Assembly: GCF_018139145.2 (NCBI RefSeq)
Contig: NC_059487.1
Coordinates: forward strand, 2,501,792 to 2,565,791
Direction of reading: 5' to 3'
DNA length: 64,000 nucleotides
Source of the DNA: Gymnogyps californianus
Taxonomy: Eukaryota > Chordata > Aves > Accipitriformes > Cathartidae
A program made the translations under genes and the position numbers. The notes below the pieces were generated by a model, which saw only the letters and a program-made list of their open reading frames with translations, was not told the DNA's origin and searched no databases. Positions 1 through 11,517 of the stretch are shown here, one piece after another (the first letter of the stretch is position 1; every line of letters begins with the position of its first letter).

Positions 1-1393
1 ACTCAGGTGTGTGGCCAAAGAGCAGGATCCCCCATGGCCGGGGGGACGAGGACAGGCTCATGGGGGCTGGCATCAGCAGCATGGCATGGAGAGGCCAAAG
101 GCAGCTCCTTCACGGCTGAAGATGAGCGAAGCCCATCCCCACTGCTCCCTCCTCTCCACATTTCTCGGTGTTGTGTGATTTCAGAGGCTCTGCCCTGAGC
201 TCCCCCGGCTCCCAGCTGCTGTCAGGTTTCCAAGCAAACTTTACTGCCGCATGTGTTTACTTCTTGCCAGAATTTTAACTCCCGAGTCTTCCTGAATAGG
301 AATTGCCTAGAGAAAACGTCAATATTCAAGCGCTTTCTCCCCTTCAGAACATGATGCTCTTACTTAGCTTAGCCGCGGAGTCACTTGTGCTTGTTTGAAG
401 GACGCCCAACACAATTGCCGCTTCTCCTCCGAGCCCTTTGCTGAGTTCATATATTGAACATACAAGTCTCTTCCCTTTCAATCCAGCCAGAATCCTATTA
501 GCTACAACATTTTTACAATTCATGAGCCACACCAGGGGTTTGCTTAACACTCATTTGCTAGTCTTTCTAGCTCACTGGCAAGGTGTCCAATTAGTCTAAA
601 CAGCTCTTAGCTTTAGTAGAGTTAATTGTTTCACATTGCACAGCGGCAGCTGGGGAGTGCCCTAAATTTCCCAAGAGGATTTTTAATTATTGCTGCTATG
701 CTGCTGGTACTCATTCTTCTTCCCCTCCCTGAAGTCTCCCATCACCTCTCGTACGTGTTTTCTTCCATCGCAGCATGAGTGTACCACCAGCATTGCTCAT
801 CCACAATTAACATGCAACTCCAGTAACCAGTCGTGGGGGATGAATTGCAAGAATTGTTTTCCCCCCATTCTTTTGTTTGTCTTTTCCGAAGAACCACTTG
901 TGGATTCTAGCAGAAACGCGACCGGCTCGTATTCCCAGCTGCTGCAATTATGGGAACCATCGTTAGTGAGCAGAGAAATGGGCACAGAAAATTAGAAGCA
1001 CTTGGAATCTGGCTTGTAATGTTTTACTAAGAGCCTGAAACCGAGTTATTCAAGGCATGTAAAAAATGGCTGTGTGCGTAGGCATAACTACAAAGCATGT
1101 TTCCCTGCTGGTCATGGTTTAGGTAGAGACCTATATCTAAAACCCAAGGTGTAAAGGCTCAATTTGCCCATCCCAGGCAGAGGCTCTGATTACATGACTA
1201 TGACATAAAAGGTGCATTTACATCCCTCATGGAAAGTTGCCAGGGGGCTGGTTCCACGTGTCTGCGGGGCTGGGGTGCTGCCTGACCTTTCGTGGGGGGC
1301 ATGGCATCATGCTCACGCTGTGCCCTGCAACATTGCCGAGTTTCCCATTTTCTCAATTCCTGATATTCTTCCAGCAAACTAGGGGGTCTTACT

Positions 1394-1411
1394 CCCCCCC
1401 CCCCCGCCCCC
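1394..1411. repeat. C-run (12 C, G, 5 C)
   Basis: Twelve consecutive C, one G, then five C on the plus strand, hence a G-run on the minus strand. It is a simple-sequence tract, possibly polymorphic in length. Confidence 0.9.
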
Positions 1412-2399
1412 ATCTGCACTTTGGACTATGGGCAAATAACAGACTTTTTCTTTGATGAATAAACTGGGAAACTGGACACCTCTCCGGTGCCACTGTCCCC
1501 CCAAACTAGCCTGTCTCTCAGGGTTAGAGAAAGAAAACCTTTCAGTTTAATCCAATCTATTTCTTGGAGTCCATTTAGTCCTTTAACAGCTTTTCCTCCG
1601 GTTAAGCCAATTCTTAAATTTAAAAACTCTCTAGAAATTAAAAAAATCCCAACTCTTTAGAAACAAAAGGCTTTGCTATGAAAGCCTGCTAATGAAACGT
1701 GCTGCTGTTTCCAAAGCATTTCATCTGGGAAATTCCCAGATTACTTTATTCAATTTTTTTTTTTTTTTAATCCTCCCTACCGTTTTCTGGCTGAAATTGC
1801 CATTGCTGTTTCAAGGCATTCTTGAATACTTGCTGTTATTTACTCCTTTTCCTCTGAAGTGAATTTTAAGCCTGTGCGTGGTATGGAACAGCACAATAAA
1901 ACCATATGGCAGCAGCCTCTTGTCATCAGGGATTTGGACGGAGATAAGGAGCTGGAAGGGGGGAGAGAGACCCGAGGGGTATCTTGGCACTGCAGAGGTG
2001 TCTATGCAGAAGCTGTCTTCATCACTCTGAAAAATGACATGAAAAGTGGCCGTATTCTGTACAGGGATCCAAGAACAGGAAAGCCGCGATGAGATCCAGG
2101 CCTCAGCTGGAAAATTGTTAGAGACCTGGAGATGGGAAAAGGTTGAAAGCCAGTGGACAAGCGGCCCTGCAGAGGGGCAGGCTGTCCCGCTGCTGGAGGG
2201 TTCATCCTGCATAAAGGGAACAAGCGCTGGCTGGGGGAGAAGGGACAGGGTGAGCCCTGCAAAAGCGCCTTTCTGAGGCAGACTGGGATTTGGACACAAT
2301 CAATTTTCTCCAGACTCCCCAAACAGCCCTTCTTCTCCCTGCCCTTCATTTCTGCAGCTTACTGCCGTATGAGGCAATGCTCCAGCAACGCGGCTCCAT

Positions 2400-2512
2400 C
2401 TCCTGCTTCTTCCCCCCCTTTTTGCAGTCGCTTCCCTCCCTCCTTTCGTTCTTCCACTCTTTTTCTTCTCCTTTTTCTTTTCATTTTCTTCCTTCCTGCT
2501 GCTTGGGTTTTA
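2400..2512. repeat. Pyrimidine-rich low-complexity tract
   Basis: A run of mostly C and T with cttcc, ttcttc and cctcc units. It also yields the lysine/arginine-rich minus-strand ORF and the serine/phenylalanine-rich plus-strand ORFs at this site, which are composition artefacts. Confidence 0.7.
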
Positions 2513-5500
2513 TCTTTGACTTTTAAAAATGGAACCTGGCTGTAAAATTCACTGTATAGATTATCCATTTTTCAAAAGAGTGCTCTTGACATTATGTGGG
2601 GAGAGAATTCAGGAGGAATATATATAACTGCAATCGAGCAAACAGCAAAAACACTTCCTCCAGAGAGTTCCTCACAGTTCACTAAGAAAAAACAAAGCCT
2701 AGACACTGAATCATAAACCTCCAGCTTAATTATAGACACACAGCGGCACGGTATCACAGCGCTGATGTTAGTGTTGCACAGCTACTGTGTGTGTCTGCCC
2801 AGCGTAGGCAAGGAGCTGATGGAGCGCTGAGCTAAGTAATTCTTCAAAAATACTCCATTTAGGAAAAGAAGCGGCAAGAACTATTAGCAATTTCAGCGTG
2901 TCAAGGAACTGGGCATTTCATCTGGGGGAGGGAGGTGGGGAATCAGTCAAAGTGTTTTCATCAATGAGGGAAGAAAAATGGGATGAACAGAAGAAAAATA
3001 GTAGGAACTGTGAGGCAGAGAGAAGCTAGGAGAAAAAGATCAGATTGAAATCTTCCTTCCCATGAGAGGGGCAGGGCGGAGGTAGAGGATAATGGGTGGC
3101 ACCAATTCGGTGGAAATTGTGTGAACTGACTCACTTTTAGAATAACTGGTGAATAAATTTTAAAATGAATTTTATAAATTAAATAAGTCTTATAAACTTG
3201 AAAGAAGGAAAGGTTTTGTTCAACCTTTGACAAACAATCATTTCTCATTTAGGAAAAATCGGCCCCCGTGGTGCCCTCTGGCCTGGACTTTCGGAGGGGC
3301 GACACTGCCATGGTCCTGGGTGAACCCTTGGAGGTGGAAGCAGGGGCTGAGCTCAGACGTCCCCACCCTCGATTCTGGCCGGGGGCTGCCAGCGCTCCTG
3401 GCAAGCGTGAGAGTTGTACACTCGTGCCTCAACCTTGGGCAGTCGTATTTTGGCATCTCAGTGAAAGCCCACCTTCCCTGGCAGTTTAGGATGCAAGAGA
3501 GGATCCGGGGGAGGCGGGGGGGGGGTACAGACACAGGCTGCCTCCGCCATCCCTGGTGAGGAGCTGGGGACCCCCAGGGAGGGATTGGTCAGGCAGGAAC
3601 AGGGGGACGGGATGCAGCAGCCCGGACACCCACCGAGTCCTTCATTTCACTCTGAGCAATCTCCGACAAAGCCCAGGAGGCTGTATGGCACATACCTGCG
3701 CAGAGAAACAAGTAGCAGCCAGCTTCCCATGGCAAGCCTGTACATTTCATATCAGAATTCAAATGCACTATGTTTTACCTCCTTCACCCTGTTTTTAAGA
3801 GCTGAAGAGCAGCGTTATTCTTCCCACAGACCTCTCCAACATCTGAGTGGGAAGCTGTCACGTTGCAGTGTACTTTTTTTTTTTCCTTAATTATATAACT
3901 TATACAAAAGGCACAGCCCTTGATCAAATTTAAGGCCTAACCAGGTACCATGCAGACAAATAATGAAGACTGTCCAAAAACATTTATGTTTGTAGGACAG
4001 GTTAGACAAAACACAAGTGAGGAGGGAAAGGAAAGAGACACCAAGGGACTTGCATCAGTGCAACGACGTCTCCATAGGGCAGAGTGTTTAATAGCACAGC
4101 ATCAGCATCCCAGGGAAACACTTGCCACCCACTGGGGAGAGAGTAGCTTGTGAGCATCTCAGCACTCTTCTGTCACAGCTGTGCTGAGGACTGGTGGAGG
4201 CTCTCAAAGCTAAAAGAGAAAAAACCAGGCACTCACTTGCAGCAGTTCACTTTGGGATGACCCAGCTGCAGGTCCATCCTGCTCCATCCCTTGCAGTCAT
4301 GTTATCCTAAGGAGAGGGTCCCCAGATGGGTCAGGCTGCTGGGTTCGGTTCTGGGGAAAAAATTAAAGTAAGTAACATGAATTGAGACCAGTCGCCTTGG
4401 AGGTACCCTGGGGACGTCCTTTTTCTCATCTCTGAACTCAGCTGGGGCCATGCCCTGTGCCCAGGCAGAGCAGCTGGTGCCTACCAGAGCATCTGCAGGA
4501 CCCAGAGCTGCCACCGGCAGGAGGCTGGGAAGGCACAAGGAAAGGTGTTAGGAAATCCTTACAAACCAGGCAGATCGTCTGGGTCCTGGAGCAGCTGAGC
4601 GTCCTGCTCGTAGTTCATCCGCTGGACTCCAGCCCCCTTCTCTGTAACTTGGCATCAGTTTTCGTACAGCAGAGATCTGACTTCTTTCCCCTGGCCTCTC
4701 CCACCCCTCAATTTGAATAGCATTTCATCTTAAATCCCAAACCTGTGATCTCTTTCCCCATTACCCCTGTGATCATGCTGGCCTGATGTTTCTTTTCTTA
4801 ATAAAGGAGCAAATTTAGCAGCTCAGGAGGAGCTAATGGGCAGGTTCCTCCATCATCCTCAGAATCATTAGTGCTCACATCTTCCCTCTCAGTACGGCAC
4901 ATTTGTATGTTTAATTTAAGAAGGTTATCTGTCAAAAGCGGTATCTCAAGGTAGCACTGAACTAGATAAATATGTCAGAAACAATAGCTCCTGCTGTGAG
5001 AAACAAATGTTCAGAAAATTCATAGTTTGGAGGATCTTAAGACTGAGAAAATCAGGCCAGACTGACATCTCTGTTTCAGAGCTGCTCACTGCACTCTCTC
5101 CATCCCCCCTGGTATGATGGCCCTAACAGCAGCGAGGGGCAGAGACCAGCCTGGTTGCTCCTTCAACTCAAAGAGGGAATAGTCCCTGGGGGAGGACAGC
5201 AAGGGGGTGATCCCATTCGGCACATTAATTCAGCTCTTGGCATAGATGGGAAATGATCAGAGAAAAGGGGACTTACACCCAGAGAGGAGTCGGCATTGGC
5301 TTTAGATCCTGGGGGCTTGAGTCCTTGCAGCAATGGTTTCCTATCAAAGGAGCCCAGAGGTGTTTACCCTTTTAGATACAGATGCAGGTAGAGGTACCAC
5401 CCCCAGTTCTCAAGTGCAATAAAGATAGAGGTGTTCTGGTCCAGATTTGTGCCTAGCCAAGACTATTTTCTACTTGCCCGACATCTTCTGAAGCATAAAA

Positions 5501-8489
5501 GGCCAAACAGTAAATCAGAAGGTCTCCCCCCAAAGAAAGAAGCCAGAAATTATGGCTGCCCCATGGCCTTACACAGGCTGGAGTCACATAAGGGAAAGGG
5601 GGCTCTAGGGAGGCCACAACACGTGGCCAGTGGGGAGAAGGGCATGACCCCCCTGCCACATTGGTGAGGAGGAGAAGCTCTCGTTCATGCTCAGCCCTCC
5701 CAGTAACTGACCATGGCAGGACTGGTTTGCAGTGGTGCAAGCCTGTGCTTTCTAATAACATCCCACCAGCCAGTTCACTTCGGGGGCCATCTCATCGATC
5801 CATCTGCTCTGGTTTGTCTCAGACCATTAAGCTGTTTGGGTCCAACGTGCTATTTGCAGAGCACCCAGCATAAGGTGGGTGCAGGCTGCCCTAACTCCTC
5901 TGGGTTTCCAGGTGTTACTGCAACGAGAAAAACAAGCCCTGGATTACAGAGAGCACAGCTGTAGTGCAAAACCCGGTTCTTCTGAAATATGAAACAGCAA
6001 GGATTGCACACAAGTCCCCGGTAAATATGTGAAAAAAAGTCATCTCCAAAGCTGGCAAGAGAAGGGGACACGTCCTCCTCTTTAATCCCACACTAAAACC
6101 AGTGGAATTAAACATCTCCATAGCAAATAAAGTGAGAGACGATGAGGCTGGGGGAGATGCAGCCTCTCACAGCCCCTCCTGGTTTCCAGGGCACAGCGTG
6201 ACCCCTGTTGACCAGTGCTGAGAAATGAATCCCATGCTGGGAAAAGCAGGAGCAGCCACAGCCCCAGCATAAACAAAGCCAGTTCTGCTTTTGAAGATGA
6301 ATACCTTAATCCCAGAGGTCGGTAGGCTAATGACAAGAAATATCAAAGTTAAAGGAGGCAATGGCTTCAATCAGGTGAGTGATTAAAATCAGTCTTTGAA
6401 GCGCCCAAAGGTCCCCGCTGCTGCTGTCAAAAAGGGAGAGAAAAAAAGCCATCCTTGGGTAAAGCTCAGCTCTTCAAAGCATTTCCAGCTACTGGGGAGC
6501 TTGGCAGCTCCACCTCAGAGCAGAGCACACCACTGCTCAGTGGGTGCCAAAATAGCCCGGGTCCCCACCTGCCTCCGACACAACATGGGGGATGTGGGCA
6601 CTCACCTGAAGGATGCTTCTGGGGGGAGCAAACTCCGGGGGGAGGGCGGGCAAACCGTCTGTCTTCCCCTTGTTTTCCCTTCCCTGAGAGCATAGAGTTC
6701 AAAGCCCACATTTGACTGGTGGTAAGAGCTGAATTTGGAGGATCTACTGCCAGATGAAAGATGCCGTAGCTGCATGATGAAAGACACTGCAGGCTTTCCT
6801 CACTGGATCAAATTTGCTCAGAGAGCCACACTGGTTAGCTTTGTGCTGGCTTTATCCCAGATCAGTCACTTGTCTGCATCACTCTCACGTCAGTGTGGTC
6901 ACTGTCTGTCCTCCTGGTGCCAGCAGAAAGCCAGCAAGAGGGTTGGTTTTTGCTTCTAACTTTGCAGAAAGGTGGTCAGATGTCAATAACAGATTTGTAT
7001 CAAGCTAGTGCTGCAGGATGATGCTCAGGTTTGGCTTTAATGGATGTGGAGAGAGGCTCATCTCACCGCATCCGTTGCAGGGCTCAGGAGGGGAACAGAC
7101 TAGTCCAAGCAGGACCAGTGGTGGAGAAGATGCAAATGTCCTCTAGTGATGCCAGAACCTCTCTTTGACTCCAACGGGAGCTGTGATGACTAGCTAGGAC
7201 TAGTTACCCGGCTCTGAGATGGCAGCTGCAACAGCTGAAGCCAATCCCAGGCCCAAGCAGTCAGCGGTGCAGGGTCTTCCTCACCTCTGCACCTTCTGCA
7301 TGTTATTCATAGTGGCTGCCACCCAGGAGCACTCCCAGCGTGTCACCACCACCTCGAGTACCTACTTCTGGTTGTTCCTCCCCATGCAGAGGCATTTCAC
7401 AGTCCTTGGAGGACAGGAGCCCTTTCAGAGTTGCAGGACTGCTTAGCTAAGATTTTGGTTGGTTGGTTGGTTGTTTTTTTCCCCCAGACCCCAGCCACTT
7501 GACCTGCCTGATCTTTCAAACCCTCCAACTCCATCATTTTATCCTGCAAGTGCTCCGAGCCAGCCATGTGCATTAGCAGGTGACGGACAGCCTGAGTGGA
7601 GAGAAACGATCTCAGGCAGCGCTTCAGAGGGACCGCTAATTGTCCCATAAAGTATGTGGAAAGCAATTCTTTGTGGGTTTTCGGGAAAGTGCTGATCAAA
7701 ACCACCACCTGTATGAAGCAAGGCTTGCATCTTTATTTTGCAAACATGAAACAGCGCTGAAGTGGAAACACTTTGTTATTCTGCCTGTCCACGTCCCTGT
7801 TCTCTCACGGAGCCATTGCTCAGTCTTATTTGTGGGCTGATACAGAAATGTTTTGTTGGTTCCAGTGCAATGCAGCTGTGAAAAGGGTAGTTCATTTACT
7901 GCTGCAGCTACCGATAGCACTGCTGCAGATTGCTGGCAGCTAACAGAAAATTCACAGAATATTACTTCTGGAGAGATTTCTTGTAAATTTATGTGTTTTA
8001 TTATGAAATTCATATCTCCCAAGAACGCACATCACAGGAAAGCAGTGGCAACATACAAACAGAATTAAAGTTATGGAATAATCAGGGCTTGTAACAATGG
8101 TCTTCAAAGTAGAAGATGGATTGGCATCTGTCAAAGCCTGTCAAATGCAACTGGATTCAAACAATTATGAACTGCTTCTAATGTCATGGGGCTGATTCGG
8201 TTTGAGGACTTTGCAATAGAAATGGCAATGATAACCTGTGGTGACGGAAGTCCTCGGTCAGTCCAAACCTTCCTCCATGTTCTCAGTTTCTTGCAGCATG
8301 CCCCAGGGGGAAATCCTTCCACAATCGCAAATCTGGTGAATACTGCACGCAGAAATTAAGACCATCAGCACTTCACTGACAGGACCACACGCAGTGATCC
8401 TGGGCAGTGCTGGTTGGGTGTGCATATGGATTTACAACTGCATGCTCTTGTACATACAGCTCCATATATGCCTCCGGGTATTTCTGTTG

Positions 8490-9275
8490 CTTTAACTGCA
8501 TTTGCTAGTAACACCAAGTTACTCAGAGCGGTAAAGAAAGGAGCTGGCTGCAAAGAATTGCAGAAAGACCTGAGAGACTGGGTGACCAGGCAACCAAATG
8601 ATGGATTAAGTCTAATATGGATAAATGTAAAGTGATGCACATGGGCTAATAAGCAATTCTGTATTTCTAATATTAGGCTCTGACCATGCAGGATGGGGAT
8701 CTCGAGGCTATAACAGATTGCTCTGTGAAAACTCAGAAATGGTCAGAAAAGCAAATGAAACAAAAGGAATTATTAGAGAACAAAATAGAGAACATCTATT
8801 TTGGTGCTTTATGCCACTGCATAAATTCATGGCTTGCCTGCATCTTGAAAGCTGAGCACAGTCTGGTCTTTCTGTTTTGAAAGGAATAAAGTGGAAATGA
8901 AAAAAGTCCAGGGGAAAGCAGCAAAAGTCATCAAAGGTATGAAACAGCTTCCAAATGAGAAACAGCTAAACAGATTAGGACCTTTCAGGATGGGAAACCG
9001 AAAATCAGAATAGAGAGGCACAGAAGATGGAATGTGGCACAAAGACAGTAAGTAGAAAATTACTCTTTGTGGTCTATTCTGATGCAAGAATTTGGGATCA
9101 TTAAGTGAAACCAGTAATTGAAAGGTTCAAAACAGGCAAAAGGAGGCACTTCTGACACATCACATAGCTCAGCTGTGGAACTTCTCACTGCAGGAGCCTG
9201 CAGATATGAAATTTTAGACGGGTTCAAAAAGCAACTGGCCAAGTTCATAGAAGAATAATCCATTGAAGGCCTTTA
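8490..9275 (+). mobile_element. Ancient CR1 LINE fragment (ORF2 end and 3' region)
   Basis: Translated, 8500-8580 reads SNTKLLRAVKK then CKELQKDL, resembling the C-terminal part of CR1 ORF2. Beyond, 9100-9270 follows the old amniote CR1 pattern: a run like ttcaaaacaggcaaaagg, then a tgtggaacttct segment, a gggttcaaaaagcaactggc segment and ttcatagaagaataatccat. Stops and indels are frequent, so this copy is old and inactive. It differs from the younger CR1 copies in this window. Confidence 0.7.
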
Positions 9276-10424
9276 AATTCAACAAAAACCTGAGCCTCTG
9301 GCTCAGGGAGTGCATGAGCTGCATGTTCCTGGCTCTTGGGACAGTGATCAAAGGAGGTATCATTATATTTGCTCCCTCTCGCTTGCTGTCAAAGGCAGAT
9401 ACTGAGCTCAGTGGATTTTTGCTCCAGTCTAATACAGTTGACCTTAACTGAGCACAGTCAAGGAACACACTTTCTGATGTCTAAAAGCACTTTAGTACAA
9501 ATTAATCTCCTTTTGCTCAGGTTTTATGCTTGAAAGCATCCTGTCTTGCGCTCTCAGCAGTGTATTTGGGCATAAGCCCAGGTGGATGCTAGGGGCAAAG
9601 GTTGGCAGGGCGAGGTGGGGGCAGAGCTCTGGGCATGGGGCAGCATCTCCCCTGCTGCTACTTTCATCTTCCCAAACACATCTCCAGTCACCACAGGAAG
9701 CATCTTGCACATCCTTCGACCCTCTGAGTGCTAACTAAAGCTCGTGGCTGGTGACAATGCGGTATATAGTCAGCACCAAAGTGTGGCAGGGTTTTATTGT
9801 GCAGGGTAATAGGCTCATCATTTCTGTTTGAAGAAATCTAGCCTCAACGTAATGTTTTACATCCTTGGGGGGCACGGGGGGAGGAGGAGAAGGGGAGAGA
9901 TGGGAAGTGATAGTTCATTTAAATATATGTTTTAATCAAACCCTGTAAATTACTCTAAGTGATGTTTTAACAAGATACAATTGCAAGAGCTGAGCAATGT
10001 TTCTATCATCATGCTGTTGTGGGGGGTTTTTTATTTAACAATGAAAATACAAAATTCAATTTACAGGGTTTTAGCCATGGTAGATGAATTTTTATGGGAT
10101 AAATTCACACTCCAGTTTTGCTATCAGGTTGCACTATGAGGAGCTGGGCCTTTTTATTATTATTAGACTAGGCTGTCAAAGCCAGTTATATTGCTCTCCT
10201 AAAACTAGATGCAAAATCACTTGCCTCTGTGCAGCATCAATAAAAATGGGGCTTTTCTTACTGCAAAATTCCTTTTTTTAATTCATGTAGAGAGAGTGGG
10301 ATCATAATCTTAGCTTCCTCTTCTTTCACCCAAACAACGTCACTCCTACAGAGGCTCTTCCAGGCAGACGAAACCGGTGCTGACTTTGTGCAGAGCCAGA
10401 GGAACCACAGAAATGTCAGCTGCA
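9276..10424. other. Non-coding stretch between two CR1 copies
   Basis: No gene or repeat recognised. A GC-rich purine segment (about 9870-9900) precedes AT-rich sequence from 9915 to 10270. Confidence 0.55.
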
Positions 10425-10640
10425 GGAAGTCTCTGCAGGTCTCTGGCCCAAGGTCCTCCTCAAAGTAGGACTAGCACCAACGCTAGACCAGGTCAGCCAT
10501 GACTCTACCCAGCTGAGTCTTGAAAACCTCCAAGGACGGCGATCCCGTGGCCTCTCTGGGATTTGTTCCAGCGCTGCACTATCCTCCCAGGGAAGAAATA
10601 CGGGTGAATGTGTGGCACTGCTCCCTGCGGGGAAGAAACG
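10425..10640 (-). mobile_element. CR1 LINE 3' fragment
   Basis: The plus strand reads as the reverse complement of a CR1 3' region: ggtctctggcccaaggtcct, then accaggtcagccatgactct, ttgaaaacctccaaggacgg, and cctctctgggatttgttcca. It is truncated at both ends and carries no ORF. Confidence 0.85.
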
Positions 10641-10920
10641 GGGATAAAAATGTCAGCATCTTCTAATTAATACTTCTACTCTTCCTAACAACTTTCCTGG
10701 TGCAAACGTCAACTTGCACCTGATAAGGACATGGTTGCTGGCTGAAGCTGCATGCAGAAGAACTGACGAAAAACTTCACTTTATTGCATCAGCCAGCAAG
10801 TAGAGTTAAGGTGTTTGAAGTGGCTGGCTCTTTCAAGAGGTCTGAATCACCATTCAAATTTGAATTACTGGGTGGGACACTAACACCTGCCCCAGAAAAT
10901 TTCCATCAGAAGAAACCCTA

Positions 10921-11517
10921 TGTTGTGGTTTAACCCCAGCTGGCAACTAAGCCCCACACAGCCGCTCGCTCACTCCCCCCGCATCGGGATGGGAGAGAGA
11001 ATCGGAACAGTAAACGTGAGAAAACTCGTGGGTTGTGATAAAGACAGTTTAATAGGTAAAGCAAAAGCTGTGCGTGCAAGCAAAGCAAACCCAGGAATTC
11101 ATTCCCCACTTCCCATCGGCAGGCAGGTGTTCAGCCATCGCCAGGAAAGCAGGGCTCCAGCAGGGCCTAATGGTTACTTGGGAAGACAAACGCCATCACT
11201 CTGAACGTCCCCCCCTTCCTTCTTCTTCCCCCAGCTTTATATGCTGAGCATGATGTCATATGGTCTGGAATATCCCTTGGGTCAGTTAGGATCAGCTGTC
11301 CCGGCTGTGTCCCCTCCCAACCTCTTGTGCACCCCCAGCCTGCTCGCTGCTGGGGTGGGGTGAGGAGCAGAAAAGGCCTTGGCTCTGTGTAAGCACTGCT
11401 CAGTGATAACTAAAACATCCCTGTATTGTCAACGCTGTTTTCAGCACAAATCCAAAACACAGCCCCATACCAGCTACTATGACAAAATTTAACTCTATCC
11501 CAGACAAAACGAGCACA
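10921..11517 (-). mobile_element. Solo LTR of an avian endogenous retrovirus
   Basis: The block begins TGTTGTGGTTTAACCCC and ends GAGCACA on the plus strand, so it has TG...CA ends in both orientations. In the functional (minus) orientation it starts TGTGCTCGTTTTGTC, has a TATA box (CATATAAAGCTGGGGG near 11241-11226) and an ATTAAA poly(A) signal (CTATTAAACTGTC near 11057-11045). This is the layout of a widespread avian LTR that I recall as ERVL-like. The flanks CCCTA (10916-10920) and CCGTA (11518-11522) match at 4 of 5 bases, fitting a 5-bp target duplication. No internal retroviral sequence flanks it, so it is a solo LTR. Confidence 0.88.

Larger units (their letters stand above)
1..8489. 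other. Non-coding stretch without recognised gene
   Basis: No exon set with consistent splice sites, no known protein motif and no clear interspersed repeat was found. ORFs up to 162 codons here are short, overlap on both strands and lack recognisable domains. Simple tracts: C-run at 1394, T-run at 1754-1768, pyrimidine tract at 2400-2512 and (GGTT)n near 7455-7473. Confidence 0.6.

Noticed and set aside
1811..2299. 162-codon minus-strand ORF
   Set aside because: Both strands are open here through composition. No domain or splice context was found.
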